Source: Perilla frutescens (taxonomy: Eukaryota; Streptophyta; Magnoliopsida; Lamiales; Lamiaceae). From it: 64,000 nucleotides of DNA. Positions 1 to 9,444 of the stretch are shown piece after piece (position 1 is the first letter of the stretch; each line of letters opens with the position of its first letter). The stretch is from NCBI GenBank assembly GCA_026008535.1, contig BRKX01000009.1:51271001-51335000 (forward strand). Reading direction: 5' to 3'. The position numbers and the translations under genes were made by a program. A model generated the notes under the pieces. That model saw only the letters and a program-made list of their open reading frames with translations. It was not told the DNA's origin and searched no databases.

Positions 1-416
1 GATACATGATATCCAAAGAATCAACAAACATTCTAAAAAAAGAAGATAAATGAATCAACTAAATTAAAATCCCACATTATGATTTATGTAGAAAATATTC
101 ATTTATTTTTTCTTAACATGTGAAAATACTTCATAGTTAATGATACTTCAATTCATATAAGTGATATTTGGACATATATATAATTAGTGATATTTTACTT
201 CATACATAGTGATACTTTATTTTATATCTAGTTATACGTGTGTGGCCGGGTGCGTGGGCTGACTTTTTTACAGGTTTGGATGAGTTTTTTGGGCGAGTTT
301 GGGTCCTATTTGACCCGTCTAACGCAAGAGATCCGTTAGACGGTCTAACGCAAGTCTTTGTCTTTATTGTTTGATTTAACATATTAGGTACTTTTGCGTT
401 ATTGCATATTTATTAG
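1..416. other. AT-rich intergenic DNA, no gene seen
   Basis: No coding exon is recognised. Short repeated phrases of the type GTGATATTT/GTGATACTTT occur at 120-225. A 'GTCTAACGCAAG' motif occurs twice around 320-355. Both look like debris of dispersed plant repeats. The minus-strand ORF at 200-382 has no recognisable motif. Confidence 0.5.
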
Positions 417-1060
417 GGGTATTATCATATTTTAACTCAATCTTTCAAGTAATTCACAAAAATGTCATGATCTTTTATAAATAACAATTTAATATCTGAC
501 CTTTTGAATATACAAGAAATCTAGCCTGAATTAATTTTCAGGCTTTTAGTTGCTGACATATAACTTTTGGCCCGATTTTTTTTAATGTTGTTTTAATTTT
601 ATTTGATCAATTAACGTGGCACAAGTATTTTTCACGTCATTAAAAAATTCGAACCAAAAGATACACGTCGGCAACTAAAAGCCTGAAAATTAATTTCTGA
701 CTAGATTTGTTGTATATTCAAAATGTTAGGTATTAAATTGTTATTCATAAAAGGTCATAACATTTTTGTGAATTATTTAAAGGGAGATTCTATTTTCACT
801 ACTAAATTTACTCTTTGCACTATAAAATAAATTAATTTAAAATTAGTTAAATATAAAATTACTTAAATATCCTTGTTACATAAAAAATAAATTAGTTAAT
901 AAATGGATTCAAAAAAATTAAAAAGGAAAAAAAATCCATCCTTCCAACTTTTTCTACTCCGATGTGCATCTTTCCAATTGTTTCTTCTCCGGCGTACGAC
1001 TTCTTCACAGCGAAAGACTCCGCCATGGACGACAATCATCAGTGCCACCACTTCCACCAC

Positions 1061-1342
1061 TGTTGGCTGGCCAGAGAAGATGGTAAAATCAAATCTTCAA
1101 ATCAAAAAAAAAAATTCAAATTGTTGAGAGAGCAGCTACTGTGGTTGTGGAAAATTGTTGAAAACAGTCAAAGCGATGTCGAGCAGAAAAATTGTTGAAA
1201 ACAGTCAAAGCGATGTTGGCTGGCCAGAGAAGATGGTAAAATCAAATCTTCAAATTAAAAAAAAAATTCAAACTGTTGGGAGAGCAGCTACTGTGGTTGT
1301 GGAAATTGTTGAAAACAGTCAAAGCGATGTCGAGCAGAAGAA
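1061..1342 (+). repeat. 153-bp tandem duplication inside the outer MULE
   Basis: The sequence beginning TGTTGGCTGGCCAGAGAAGA at 1061 recurs at 1214 and continues almost identically to about 1342. Unit 1 also contains a short internal repeat of 'GTTGAAAACAGTCAAAGCGATGT'-type sequence near 1158 and 1194. The copies differ by only a few bases and small indels in the A-runs, so the duplication is recent compared with the surrounding repeats. Confidence 0.8.
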
Positions 1343-1533
1343 TGGAATTGTCGAATTACAGAAACCCATGTTTAACAATGCACCAACCGTGGGCACCTTT
1401 GCTCGTTTATGGCACAAAACCATTCAATTGTAGAAATCTCGTAAAATCCTATTGCTTTTTCATTGAATCCATTTTTTTTTCTGAATTTAAAACTTGCTTA
1501 AATTTGTGGGGTGCTAGTTGTTAATTTTGTTTC

Positions 1534-2685
1534 GGGATAAGGGGCAAATAGGCCCCTCAACTTATTTGGGGGGAACAAATAGCCCCTCGAACTATTTTTT
1601 ATCTCGATTGAGCCCCTGAACTTTTATTGAGGGCTCAATCAAGCCCCTCCGTCACACTCCTCACTAACATCCGTTAGTATTGATTCAAAACGATGTCATT
1701 TTAATTTTGCTCCAAAAAATATATATTAAACCCACTTTAAACCCGACCCGCCCAACAGAAACCAGACTCGCCCGTTTCAAAATCTCTCATACCCGCTTCA
1801 AATCTCTCCCAAATTCTTCAGATTCAATCAAGCTCTCAAAATTTTAGGAATTTAGGGATTTAGGGTTTTTCTTCATGGTGTTAGACTTAGATTTCGTGAT
1901 GAAGAACAAAGATTTCATCATAGATTTTGTGAAGAAGAATTGTTTCTTGAGCAACAGTTTCGGTGAGCCTACATTTGTGCTGGATTCTGCAAGAATTCCC
2001 AGCATGCTCACATCTTCCTCAACCCTGTCTTCATCTCTCGACGACAGTGGGGTGGTGCTGCATCTACCGACACTGCCGGGGTGGCGACGGTTTCGAACAC
2101 AAACCCTTCTCCCAAATGGCAGCAAGAGTCGACTACTGCCACCAGCTCCAACGCTGGAGGACCTGATTCCGAGCTGCTTCCCGTTCCGCCGTCTCTCGAG
2201 ATCGGAGCTGCCGACGTCGGGAACCCAGAGAAATTCGCCATGGAGGACTTGGAGAGCGTACTATCGGAGTCTGCTGCCGTCTCGTCGAGCCAAGAGCAGG
2301 CCTTTCTCCGCTGGATCATGGGAGATGTCGAGGACCCTGCAATGGAGAATTTAGGGATTTAGGGTTCTACAAGTGATTTTGAGTTTAGTGAAGAAGGTAG
2401 ATTAAATTCGATTTTCATTTTGGGACGAGCGGGTCAGGTTTCTGTTGGGCGGGTTGGGTTTAAAGCGGGTTTAATATATTTTTTTGGAGCAAAATCAAAA
2501 CGACGTCGTTTTGATTAAAACGACGTCGTTTTGAATCAATACTAACGGATGTTAGTGAGGGGTGTGACGGAGGGGCTTGATTGAGCCCCCAATAAAAGTT
2601 CATGGGCTTAATCGAGGCAAAAAATAGTTCGAGGGGCTATTTGTTCCCCCCAAATAAGTTCAGGGGCCTATTTGGCCCTTATCCC
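1534..2685. mobile_element. Pack-MULE with long TIRs and a captured host-gene fragment
   Basis: The ends are GGGATAAGGGGCAAATAGGC (left) and GCCTATTTGGCCCTTATCCC (right), inside TIRs of roughly 240-260 bp (1534-1772 and about 2425-2685). A direct repeat, ATTTTGTTTC, flanks it at 1524-1533 and 2686-2695; 9-10 bp fits Mutator-type insertion. The right TIR is longer because of a doubled AAAACGACGTCGTTTT palindrome near 2500-2535. Between the TIRs lie about 650 bp of GC-richer DNA encoding part of a HAM-type GRAS protein. No transposase is encoded. The element sits inside the outer MULE, so it is the youngest of three nested layers. Confidence 0.85.
1875..2362 (+). pseudogene. HAM: Captured N-terminal fragment of a HAM/SCL6-type GRAS regulator
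   Basis: Two overlapping frames together resemble the region before the GRAS domain in HAIRY MERISTEM (SCL6/22/27) proteins. The first frame (from ATG 1875) carries 'EPTFVLDSARIPS' and 'SSSTLSSSL', a family signature. After a frameshift near 2052 the second frame carries 'STDTAGVATVS', 'PSPKW' and, at about 2247-2345, 'MEDLESVLSESA' followed by 'SSSQEQAFLRWIMGDVEDP', a hallmark motif of the family. The GRAS domain and the miR171 target region of real HAM genes are absent. The piece lies wholly between the TIRs of a Pack-MULE and is bracketed by two 'AATTTAGGGATTTAGGGTT' phrases (near 1852 and 2348). HAM proteins maintain shoot-meristem stem cells; this fragment would make no working factor. 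The family call is from remembered motifs and was not searched. Confidence 0.75.
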
Positions 2686-3076
2686 ATTTTGTTTCTGTTT
2701 CTTGTTAAAAATTGGAATTTCTTATTGGGATGTGAATTAGGCTGTTGTTATATGTTGTTTGATGATGCTTGCTAGTTTTCTTTGCATGAGAGAACACAAG
2801 ATGATGGGAGAGCAGATGATGTGGCTGCAGGTCATCGGAAGGGGTGGGAAATTAGGCGAAAGGCGGCCGACAACAAGTTGGGGAAGAAGCAGAAGCAGAT
2901 ATTTTTTTTATTAAGTTAAATTATTATTATTTTAGTAAAGGGTACATATGTAATATAGTGTGATGCAAAGAGTAAAAATTGAAGTGCATGAAGTGGGTGA
3001 AGTGCAAAAAGTAATATTGATAGTGCAAATAGAATCTCCCTTATTTAAAAAGTCGAACTAAAATTTGATAATACCC

Positions 3077-3822
3077 ACATTTATTACTCTTTTATAAATA
3101 TAGCAAACAATTTTAAAGTATAATGAGAGTTCCGAGAAAGATAATGTCAGAAAACTCAATATGTTCAAGTAAGAAATATCACATATTGACATGTATATTA
3201 AAAGAGAAATCACTATATATCAAAAAAAAAAAGGAAAGAAAGAACAGAAATGACTATAAATCAACTAGTGGTTAAAAGAAAAATTCCATCTAAAATCACA
3301 TTTGACATGTGAACTTTTGGTTCATTATACCCCCTCCCCTGCCAAAAAAAAAACTACATTAAATAGAGTAAATAATAAGTACATTAAGATGAACTTCCAG
3401 TAAATTCAGACAATATTTAACGTTTAATCATTTACTCTCATTTTTTTAATACGATTTTTCGATGTATAACCAAATTAGTTAATAATTCTACAAATTGTAT
3501 TGTATTAATAATAACTCATATTGTTCCCTCAATTTAAAGTTATGTTTGGAGGAAAAATCTAACAAGTGGGGACATAATCGTCAGACCGATACGTGTAAAG
3601 TCGGTGACACGTGGGATGACCTTTTTGCTATTACCAAACCAATCGAAATTTATAAAGCAACCCAAACTCGATCAATGTTCAAAGCCAACAACTCTTACCA
3701 AAAAATAAAAAATAAAAAATTATAATCCAACACCAAAACTTGTCTCCTCCCTTTTAATTCATTCAAAGTTTCAATTTTTCTTTCTGGGTTTGAGGTTTTC
3801 GACTAAGTCGAGGAAGAATTCT
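3077..3822 (+). promoter_or_regulatory. Upstream region of the COR27-like gene: CCA1-type site, G-box, CCAAT, TATA
   Basis: Within 270 bp upstream of the start codon lie AAAAATCT (3553-3560, a CCA1-binding-site type element), the palindromic G-box CACGTG (3608-3613), CCAAT (3639-3643) and TATAAAG (3651-3657). The TATA spacing suggests transcription starts near 3685, leaving a 5' UTR of about 140 nt. The combination fits a clock- and light-controlled gene, as is known for Arabidopsis COR27/COR28. The more distal part (3077-3500) is AT-rich with nothing recognised. The elements are seen directly; their function here is inference. Confidence 0.55.
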
Positions 3823-5801
3823 ATGGATTCATCTGAGTTGGCCTCAAGAAATCTTGTCGAGCAAGAAGAGACTTCCAAATCGGTGGTAAATCGCTATACT
3901 CTATCTCTCTCTCTCCCTCTCTCAAAAGATTTATGTTTTCTAGTAGGAAATAGGTGGGGTATTTGTTGAATTTTTTCGTTGTGTTGATTTAGTAATTATT
4001 GAGCTGTGGTTCATGGAAAAATGTTGAGAAATTAACTTGTACCGTGAAAAAGTCGCTATTTAAGATACTAATAATTTAATATCATCGTTTAATTGTGAAA
4101 ATGGGAAATTATATGCTGTGTTCGATCTTAAAAGGAATAAATTCTCATTTTTTTCATTAAATTTCTTTTGTTGCTGGTGAAATGATGAAAAAGATATTAT
4201 TTTTCTGTTGCTCTTTAATTCTGCGTCACATGTCGGATAGTAGTGAAAGGCTATGAGTTTTTTTCCCCCCCATAGGAACACATTATTTCAGTTTTCAATA
4301 TTGGTTGGCTTAGTCAATGTAAAATTAACCTAGATAGGAGAGAGAATTGGCTTTGAGTATTATAATTTGTGTAAAAAAAAAAAACAAATTAGACTGCAAA
4401 TTTAAGAAAAGAAAGGGAAATGCTATATTCGCCTGAGGAGACTGAGTTAAGGTTGTATGAAATTTTTTGATTTTGTCTGAATGCGTACCTCTGTTGTGGA
4501 CTTAAGTTGCTTCATTGCCCTTATGTATTGATGATTTTTCTCATATTCGTCGACACACACTGCAGTATATGTTTTGATCCTTGTATTGTCCATCTTCTTG
4601 TACCAAGATTTCCTGGTTTTAGTTTGGTCAATTGAGCTACTGCAATCTCAGGAAATGGAGGTGATGGCCCCGGAATGGACAGACGAGAAACACGGCTTGT
4701 TTCTCAAATCTATGGAGTCTACATTTGTCAACCAGCTCTACAGGTCAATAGAGATGTTTGGTTTGCAGTCTCATAAAAGCTCTGCATCCCGATCAAAATC
4801 ACTCAAGCAGAAGCAGACAAGTGCCCGCACTTCTGGCCAGGTTTAACCTCTATTGCCTTTGTCCATTAAGTGCTAGGTTCTTGCACTGTTTTGTGCGTGC
4901 ATTTATTTCCAAATTATTGTTTTCTCATTGCTCCTTGGAACCCTTTTGCGTATATAGTTTAAGGTTCTGCGAGATGGATTTTGGTCCAAAGTCGATTTCC
5001 AAAGGGATGAACATCAACATGAACATGAACATGACCAAGGAGAGGAGTGTAAAGTTCCATTGTCGAATCCCTGGATCCAGCGTTATCGGAACTCAAAAAC
5101 ACAGTCAACGAAAAGGTGTCCAGCTTCTTGTGCTAAAGCTCCTTTAGCAATGCCTACGAGCAACTTGCCACCTTCGTGTGAAGATTTTAATGGCAGCAAT
5201 ATAGGTATTGTCTCTCTCATTTTGTACATTTTTCTGTCTAGAATAGATCTTGTAAAATGACTTATCTGTATACTACCACTGTCACATTTTCATCTATGAA
5301 TAGCTTCAGTTAATATCTGGCAAAGTTTTTATTGTCTTTGCAAAAAAAAAAAAAGAAAGAAAGAAACAATATCAATAAAAACTCAAAACACACACAAATA
5401 ACAGCATTGCACCTCCGTCTGAATTATGCGTTGGTTTTCATGGTGGTTTGATGGTCAAATAGCACAAAAATCAACATTAGCGTTGTAAAAAAATCTTTAA
5501 GCTTTAGGTGACATGTTTTCTTCTTTTCAATCAGAGGTGAGCGATCAGAACTTTAACGAAGAAGAGAAGCCTGCCAAGATAGCCAATATGAACACATCGA
5601 GAAGCAACGATCAAGTAAGTACCTGCGTTATCTGCATCTTTATAACATCTTGAATCTCTTAATGCACACTTATTTACCACTGGCAAGCTCATCTCACATC
5701 ACACGATGCCAACTCTATTTATTCAGGTTGTCCCTAAAGGTAATATCATTCAAGCTGATGACGTTGTCGAAGGCCATGTGCATAAACCTCTCAAAGATTA
5801 G
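3823..5801 (+). CDS. COR27: Cold-regulated protein 27/28-like (clock and photomorphogenesis regulator)
   Basis: Five exons join in frame: 3823-3885, 4652-4840, 4958-5204, 5535-5614 and 5727-5801, with GT-AG introns, giving 654 nt and 217 aa. Family blocks are in the expected order: 'PEWTDEKHGLFLKSMES' and 'FVNQLYRS' in exon 2, 'FKVLRDGFWSKVDF' at the start of exon 3, 'NPWIQRYR' later in exon 3, 'EVSDQNF' across the exon 3/4 junction and 'NDQVVPKG' across exons 4/5. A short His-Glu run (HQHEHEHEHD) follows the second block. Known of the family: COR27/COR28 are small nuclear plant proteins that act in the circadian clock, bind HY5 and the COP1 pathway, and modulate freezing tolerance and flowering. 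They have no known catalytic domain. The first ATG fits a normal leader. No stop or frameshift is seen, so the gene is probably functional. Confidence 0.88.
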
Positions 5802-8340
5802 AATGCTATGTATTCTACATAGAGAGATTTGAAGTTTCTTGATTGTAACCACTGACTTCTAACTCCATGCAAGGAGAGATGTGGAGAAGGATGCTGGAAC
5901 GGCACGTTCCAACGGCAGAAATTATCTGTAGTTAGTAAGCCAAGAATGGAGATAATTTTGGTAAGCTGTGAAAAGAAGTGATAAACTGTATCTATCCTAA
6001 GTTGGTGTAGAGGGGAATCCTTAAAATTTCAGAATGGATTAAGGTTGTTCCTCCATTGATGCAGCCGGTCGGCGCACACCGTGTTTCGACACTTACTGCG
6101 TTGCTGCTTCCCAGGAAAATGAGAATGTCTAGGGAAGAACAGTCCCATATTTAATTATCTATTGTTAGACCGCAAAAAACTACCCAGAATGAAGGGTTCA
6201 TAAACACTAGGCATTCAATTTTTGTTCATGTAGTGTATTGCTGCATTCTTTTTCTAATTTTGGAATACATGCAACTCGCAAGTTTGCATACTTTTTTTTT
6301 TTTTTTTAATATACTGTACCTTTATATGCATCAATTATTTATCTTTAGGATAATTAATCTAGCAGGTTATTCAATCGAGTGTTGTTGGGACTCTTTTCAT
6401 CTTTTTTCTTAAAAATTATGTTTGCTAGTTTCATATTTGTGTTTTGGGTAACTCCTAGTATGTATAATGAAGGATGAGTATTCGGTCGGTTTCACTCATA
6501 TCTAAAGTGATTGAATATGTGCTCGGTATACCATGAATCATATGAATAGAGACACATTTGTGTTGTATTGATATGTAAACATTACAACTAAATAGTAACT
6601 TTGTTATCCGTTTCATATTATTTAATTTGATGGTCAGATTTTTCCACAAAAATTAAGATGAAATATATTCTCTCTTTCTACATCTCCACTACTCCACATA
6701 TATCAAATTCTAGCAAGTTATATTTATATGATATTTTACATTGTTTTGACTTTTAATAGAGGATAAAATTGAGAGAAAATACATGAAGAATGATAAATAT
6801 TGAATATTTTAAAATAAGATTAAAAGTCTAAAATATCAAATAATACTAAATACATTAATTAATACTTATTACCTAAATATAGTTGACTTAATAGTTCACG
6901 AGTGTGACCAGATATTATGAGTTCCAATAATAATATCACTAGCAACTCCACCCAAAAATGACACTGGTTCATACCAAAAAAAAAAAAAGAAAAAGAAAAA
7001 AGGGACAACTGGCTTAACCGACTTTCCGTATTGTGTGATGCACACGCACTCCACAATTCTGCACTCAATAAATATCCTACTACAATCCTGCTGGGTATAA
7101 TATTTTAAGAGCATTGCTAGACGGCCACACAAGTATTGGACCGATTTACTTAAGATTGATTATCTAAAAATTGATTTATTTGGAGTAAAAATATTACCTT
7201 GCAAAAAATACTTTTTGCCTCTAAAATTAATAAAATTATCACAATTTTTAATAAATGCACTCTTCCCTCTCAAATATATCATTATTCTCTTCCATTTACA
7301 ATCAGATTTTTTTACCAATATAAATTATTCTTACCAAACTTAAAAATAATATATTAGAAGATTAAACAAAAATATTATATCAGCGACGAATCTAATTTAG
7401 ATATGAAATACATATTATATATTTTGTTTAATTTTTTTAATTAAACACTAATATATTAAGTTCGATTATCAATTTAACATAAACACATTATTTATAATTT
7501 TTTTAATTATAAACTAATATATTGACTTCGATTATCAATTTAACATAAACACACTATTTATAATTTTTTTAATTATAAACTAATATATATAACATAAACA
7601 CAATTTTTGCTTCAATTTAATCGTTTTTCGACCTATTGATTTTTTAGATTAAAATATTGTGAAATAAAAATATTAGTCAATTCGATTATCAAGCATATAT
7701 TCATCATGGAGATGTTCTACATAAATAATCGTCTTTGATTTTTTTTTAAATTAAAATTATATTAAATTTCAAATCCATTATAATTCATAATATATTAGTA
7801 CAAATTTTTTGTCTTTAAATTATATAAAATATAAAATAAATTCATCATTAAAATATTAAAAAAATTAAAATTGAAATATTAGTTAATTCTAATATAAGTC
7901 ATAATATATTATCAATCGATTTTTGTCATGGTAATATAGAGAAAATATAGTATCAAATATTACAAATAAACTTTTTTTACCTTTTAATTATAATTAAATT
8001 ATTCACCAATAAATTTGATAATTAAAAAATCTAACATTAGTACATATTATTTACTTCGATAATAATTCATAATATATTATTACTAGTTTATATAGCCACA
8101 ATGGATATGTTCTACACAAATAATCATTTTTAGACTTATTTTATGAGATTTAATTTTTTTTATTAGGCAACAATAATTACTCGATTATATCATCCAAAAG
8201 CAAAAAGTAAGGGACTTTTGAAATTCCCAATAGAACTAACCATATGGCAGCAACACGATTGAATAAGATATTGAATTCTCATGTTGTTGTAATTTTTCCT
8301 TCATTTTACCATTCTAAAGAGAAGTAAATGAGGAGCTTCC
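5802..8340. other. 3' UTR of the COR27-like gene, then AT-rich intergenic DNA
   Basis: The first 300-400 bp after the stop codon are of mixed composition and probably include the 3' UTR; no clear polyadenylation site is assigned. From about 6230 the DNA is strongly AT-rich with long T- and A-runs. Apart from the 66-bp tandem repeat near 7440-7600, no gene or bounded element is recognised. The minus-strand ORFs at 6455-7132 have no family motif and run through simple sequence. Confidence 0.5.
7437..7600. repeat. 66-bp AT-rich tandem repeat (about 2.4 copies)
   Basis: The phrase TTCGATTATCAATTTAACAT occurs at 7461 and again at 7527. Each copy is followed by 'AAACACA' and 'TTATAATTTTTTTAATTA', and each is preceded by 'ACTAATATATT'. 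A third, partial copy starts near 7570 and lacks the TTCGATTATC part. It lies within AT-rich intergenic DNA and has no coding meaning. Confidence 0.7.
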
Positions 8341-9223
8341 ATGACTATGGATCCACATGATGTAATTCTAGATTTATTTGGAGAGGATTTCGGTCTCGAA
8401 TGCTATAGTAGGGATTCCGATGAACATGTAGAAGCCCCAGAGAAAGTAGTTCAAGAAGATCATGATGAAATAAATTTGCAATACGAAGAAGATGAAGTAG
8501 CTTAGAATGAGGAAATTCTAGATGAAGGACCTCAACTTAATATGGAATTTGAGAGTAGGGAATCTCTATTCGCCGCCTATCAAGCTCATGCAAAGCATAA
8601 GGGTTTCAGTGTTGCAATTAGAAATTGTCGAGGTAAGTATATTATGATTTCGTGCGATAGGGGTAGAAATTCAAATGTGAAGAAATTTACCAAAAGGATT
8701 AACTGCCCTGCCCGCATAACTGTTATACAAAATCTTAACGGCACATGGAGAGTGTCGACTGTGTGTGCAAACCAAAATCATGACTTAGAACCGCACATGT
8801 CAATTTTCATGTCTGCTCATAGGAGTTTATCAATTAATATGAAGAGACGGTTAGAAACTAATGACATTACCGTCTTAAGAACTTGTAAAAACGTAAGAAT
8901 ATTGGAAGTTCAGGCTGGTAGTCCACAAAATTTAAGATGCTTAAGGAAAGATTGTAAGAATTACATTGAGCATAGAAAAAGATTAAGACTTGGTGAAGGA
9001 GACGCCGAAGCCATTCGTAAGCTTTTCATGAGGTTACAATAGAAAGATAAGAGTTTTTTTTCATTTGATGGATATTGATGATGAAGGTAAACTTCGAAAT
9101 GTGTTGTGGATTCATCCTCGGAGCATATCAGTGTATGAAAAGTTTCACGACGTCATCAACTTCGACACGACACACCTCGTCAATCAATATAATATGCCTT
9201 TTGCAACCGTGGTTGGTGTTAAT
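8341..9223 (+). pseudogene. FAR1/MULE-type transposase relic, 5' part
   Basis: From ATG 8341 the frame encodes an acidic leader (stop TAG near 8502), then a FAR1-type DNA-binding region: 'FESRESLFAAYQAHAKHKGF', the Cys in 'MISCDRG', 'RINCPARITV' and a later His ('NQNHDLEPHMS'), i.e. the WRKY-GCM1-like Cys/His spacing. After a frameshift near 9040 comes the start of the MULE transposase core: 'DDEGKLRNVLWIHPRS', then 'FDTTHLVNQYNMPFATVVGV' carrying the first catalytic Asp. The coding sequence is then cut by a Copia insertion (target repeat TTAAT, 9219-9223) and resumes at 18045. FAR1-family proteins are either MULE transposases or domesticated phytochrome-A transcription factors. The internal stop, frameshift and insertion make this copy dead. 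Whether it was a transposon or a domesticated gene cannot be told, because no TIR was found. Confidence 0.85.
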
Positions 9224-9441
9224 TATAAGAGATATTAAGACTCAATGATGTAAGGGGAAAAATATATTTTCTTATTATGTGTGTGACAAGTATTTATACA
9301 AGGAGATAGAACTCGCTAGAATTACAATCAAGGATATTCACAAAATAATACAGCAAAAATAAGAATGTCTAAGTATTCTATTTTCCAGATATGTGGTGAT
9401 CTTGAATATCTTTACTACCAAGTAAATATATTTTCTTAATA
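9224..9441 (-). repeat. 3' LTR of the TA...TA Copia element
   Basis: It is the counterpart of 17822-18039 with the same length (218 bp) and about 8 mismatches. Just inside it, on the minus strand, is the purine-rich stretch TTTTGAGGGGACG (about 9442-9454), which serves as a polypurine tract. Confidence 0.85.
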
Positions 9442-9444
9442 CGT

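Larger units (their letters stand above)
782..3040. mobile_element. Non-autonomous Mutator-like element (outer MULE)
   Basis: A perfect 9-bp target duplication, TTATTTAAA, flanks the element (773-781 and 3041-3049), which is the hallmark of Mutator-superfamily insertion. The ends are inverted: GGGAGATTCTATTTTCACTA at the left and the complement of AGTGCAAATAGAATCTCCC at the right. TTACTCTTTGCA-type sequence recurs inside both ends, giving about 40 bp of imperfect TIR. No transposase is present. The interior holds a tandemly duplicated segment (1061-1342) and a second, nested MULE (1534-2685). The short ORFs at 903-1524 and the GC-richer stretch at 2790-2905 may be captured host sequence, but I do not recognise them. 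Confidence 0.85.
417..3076. mobile_element. Foldback (long inverted repeat) element, copy 1, split by a nested MULE
   Basis: The left arm (417-590) pairs with the right arm (about 637-781 continuing at 3050-3076). For example, 'GGGTATTATC' at 417 matches 'GATAATACCC' ending at 3076, and 'CAGGCTTTTAGTTGC' near 540 matches 'GCAACTAAAAGCCTG' near 671. The loop is about 45 bp. The right arm is cut by the MULE at 782-3040, so without the insertion the element is only about 390 bp. It has no coding capacity. A second copy lies at about 51330-52500. Seen directly: the arms and the interruption. Inferred: that it is a transposable foldback or MITE family. Its own target duplication was not resolved. 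Confidence 0.7.

Noticed and set aside
2008..2319. Minus-strand ORFs across the Pack-MULE interior (also 1844-2125)
   Set aside because: They are shadows of the HAM-like coding strand; the plus strand carries the family motifs.
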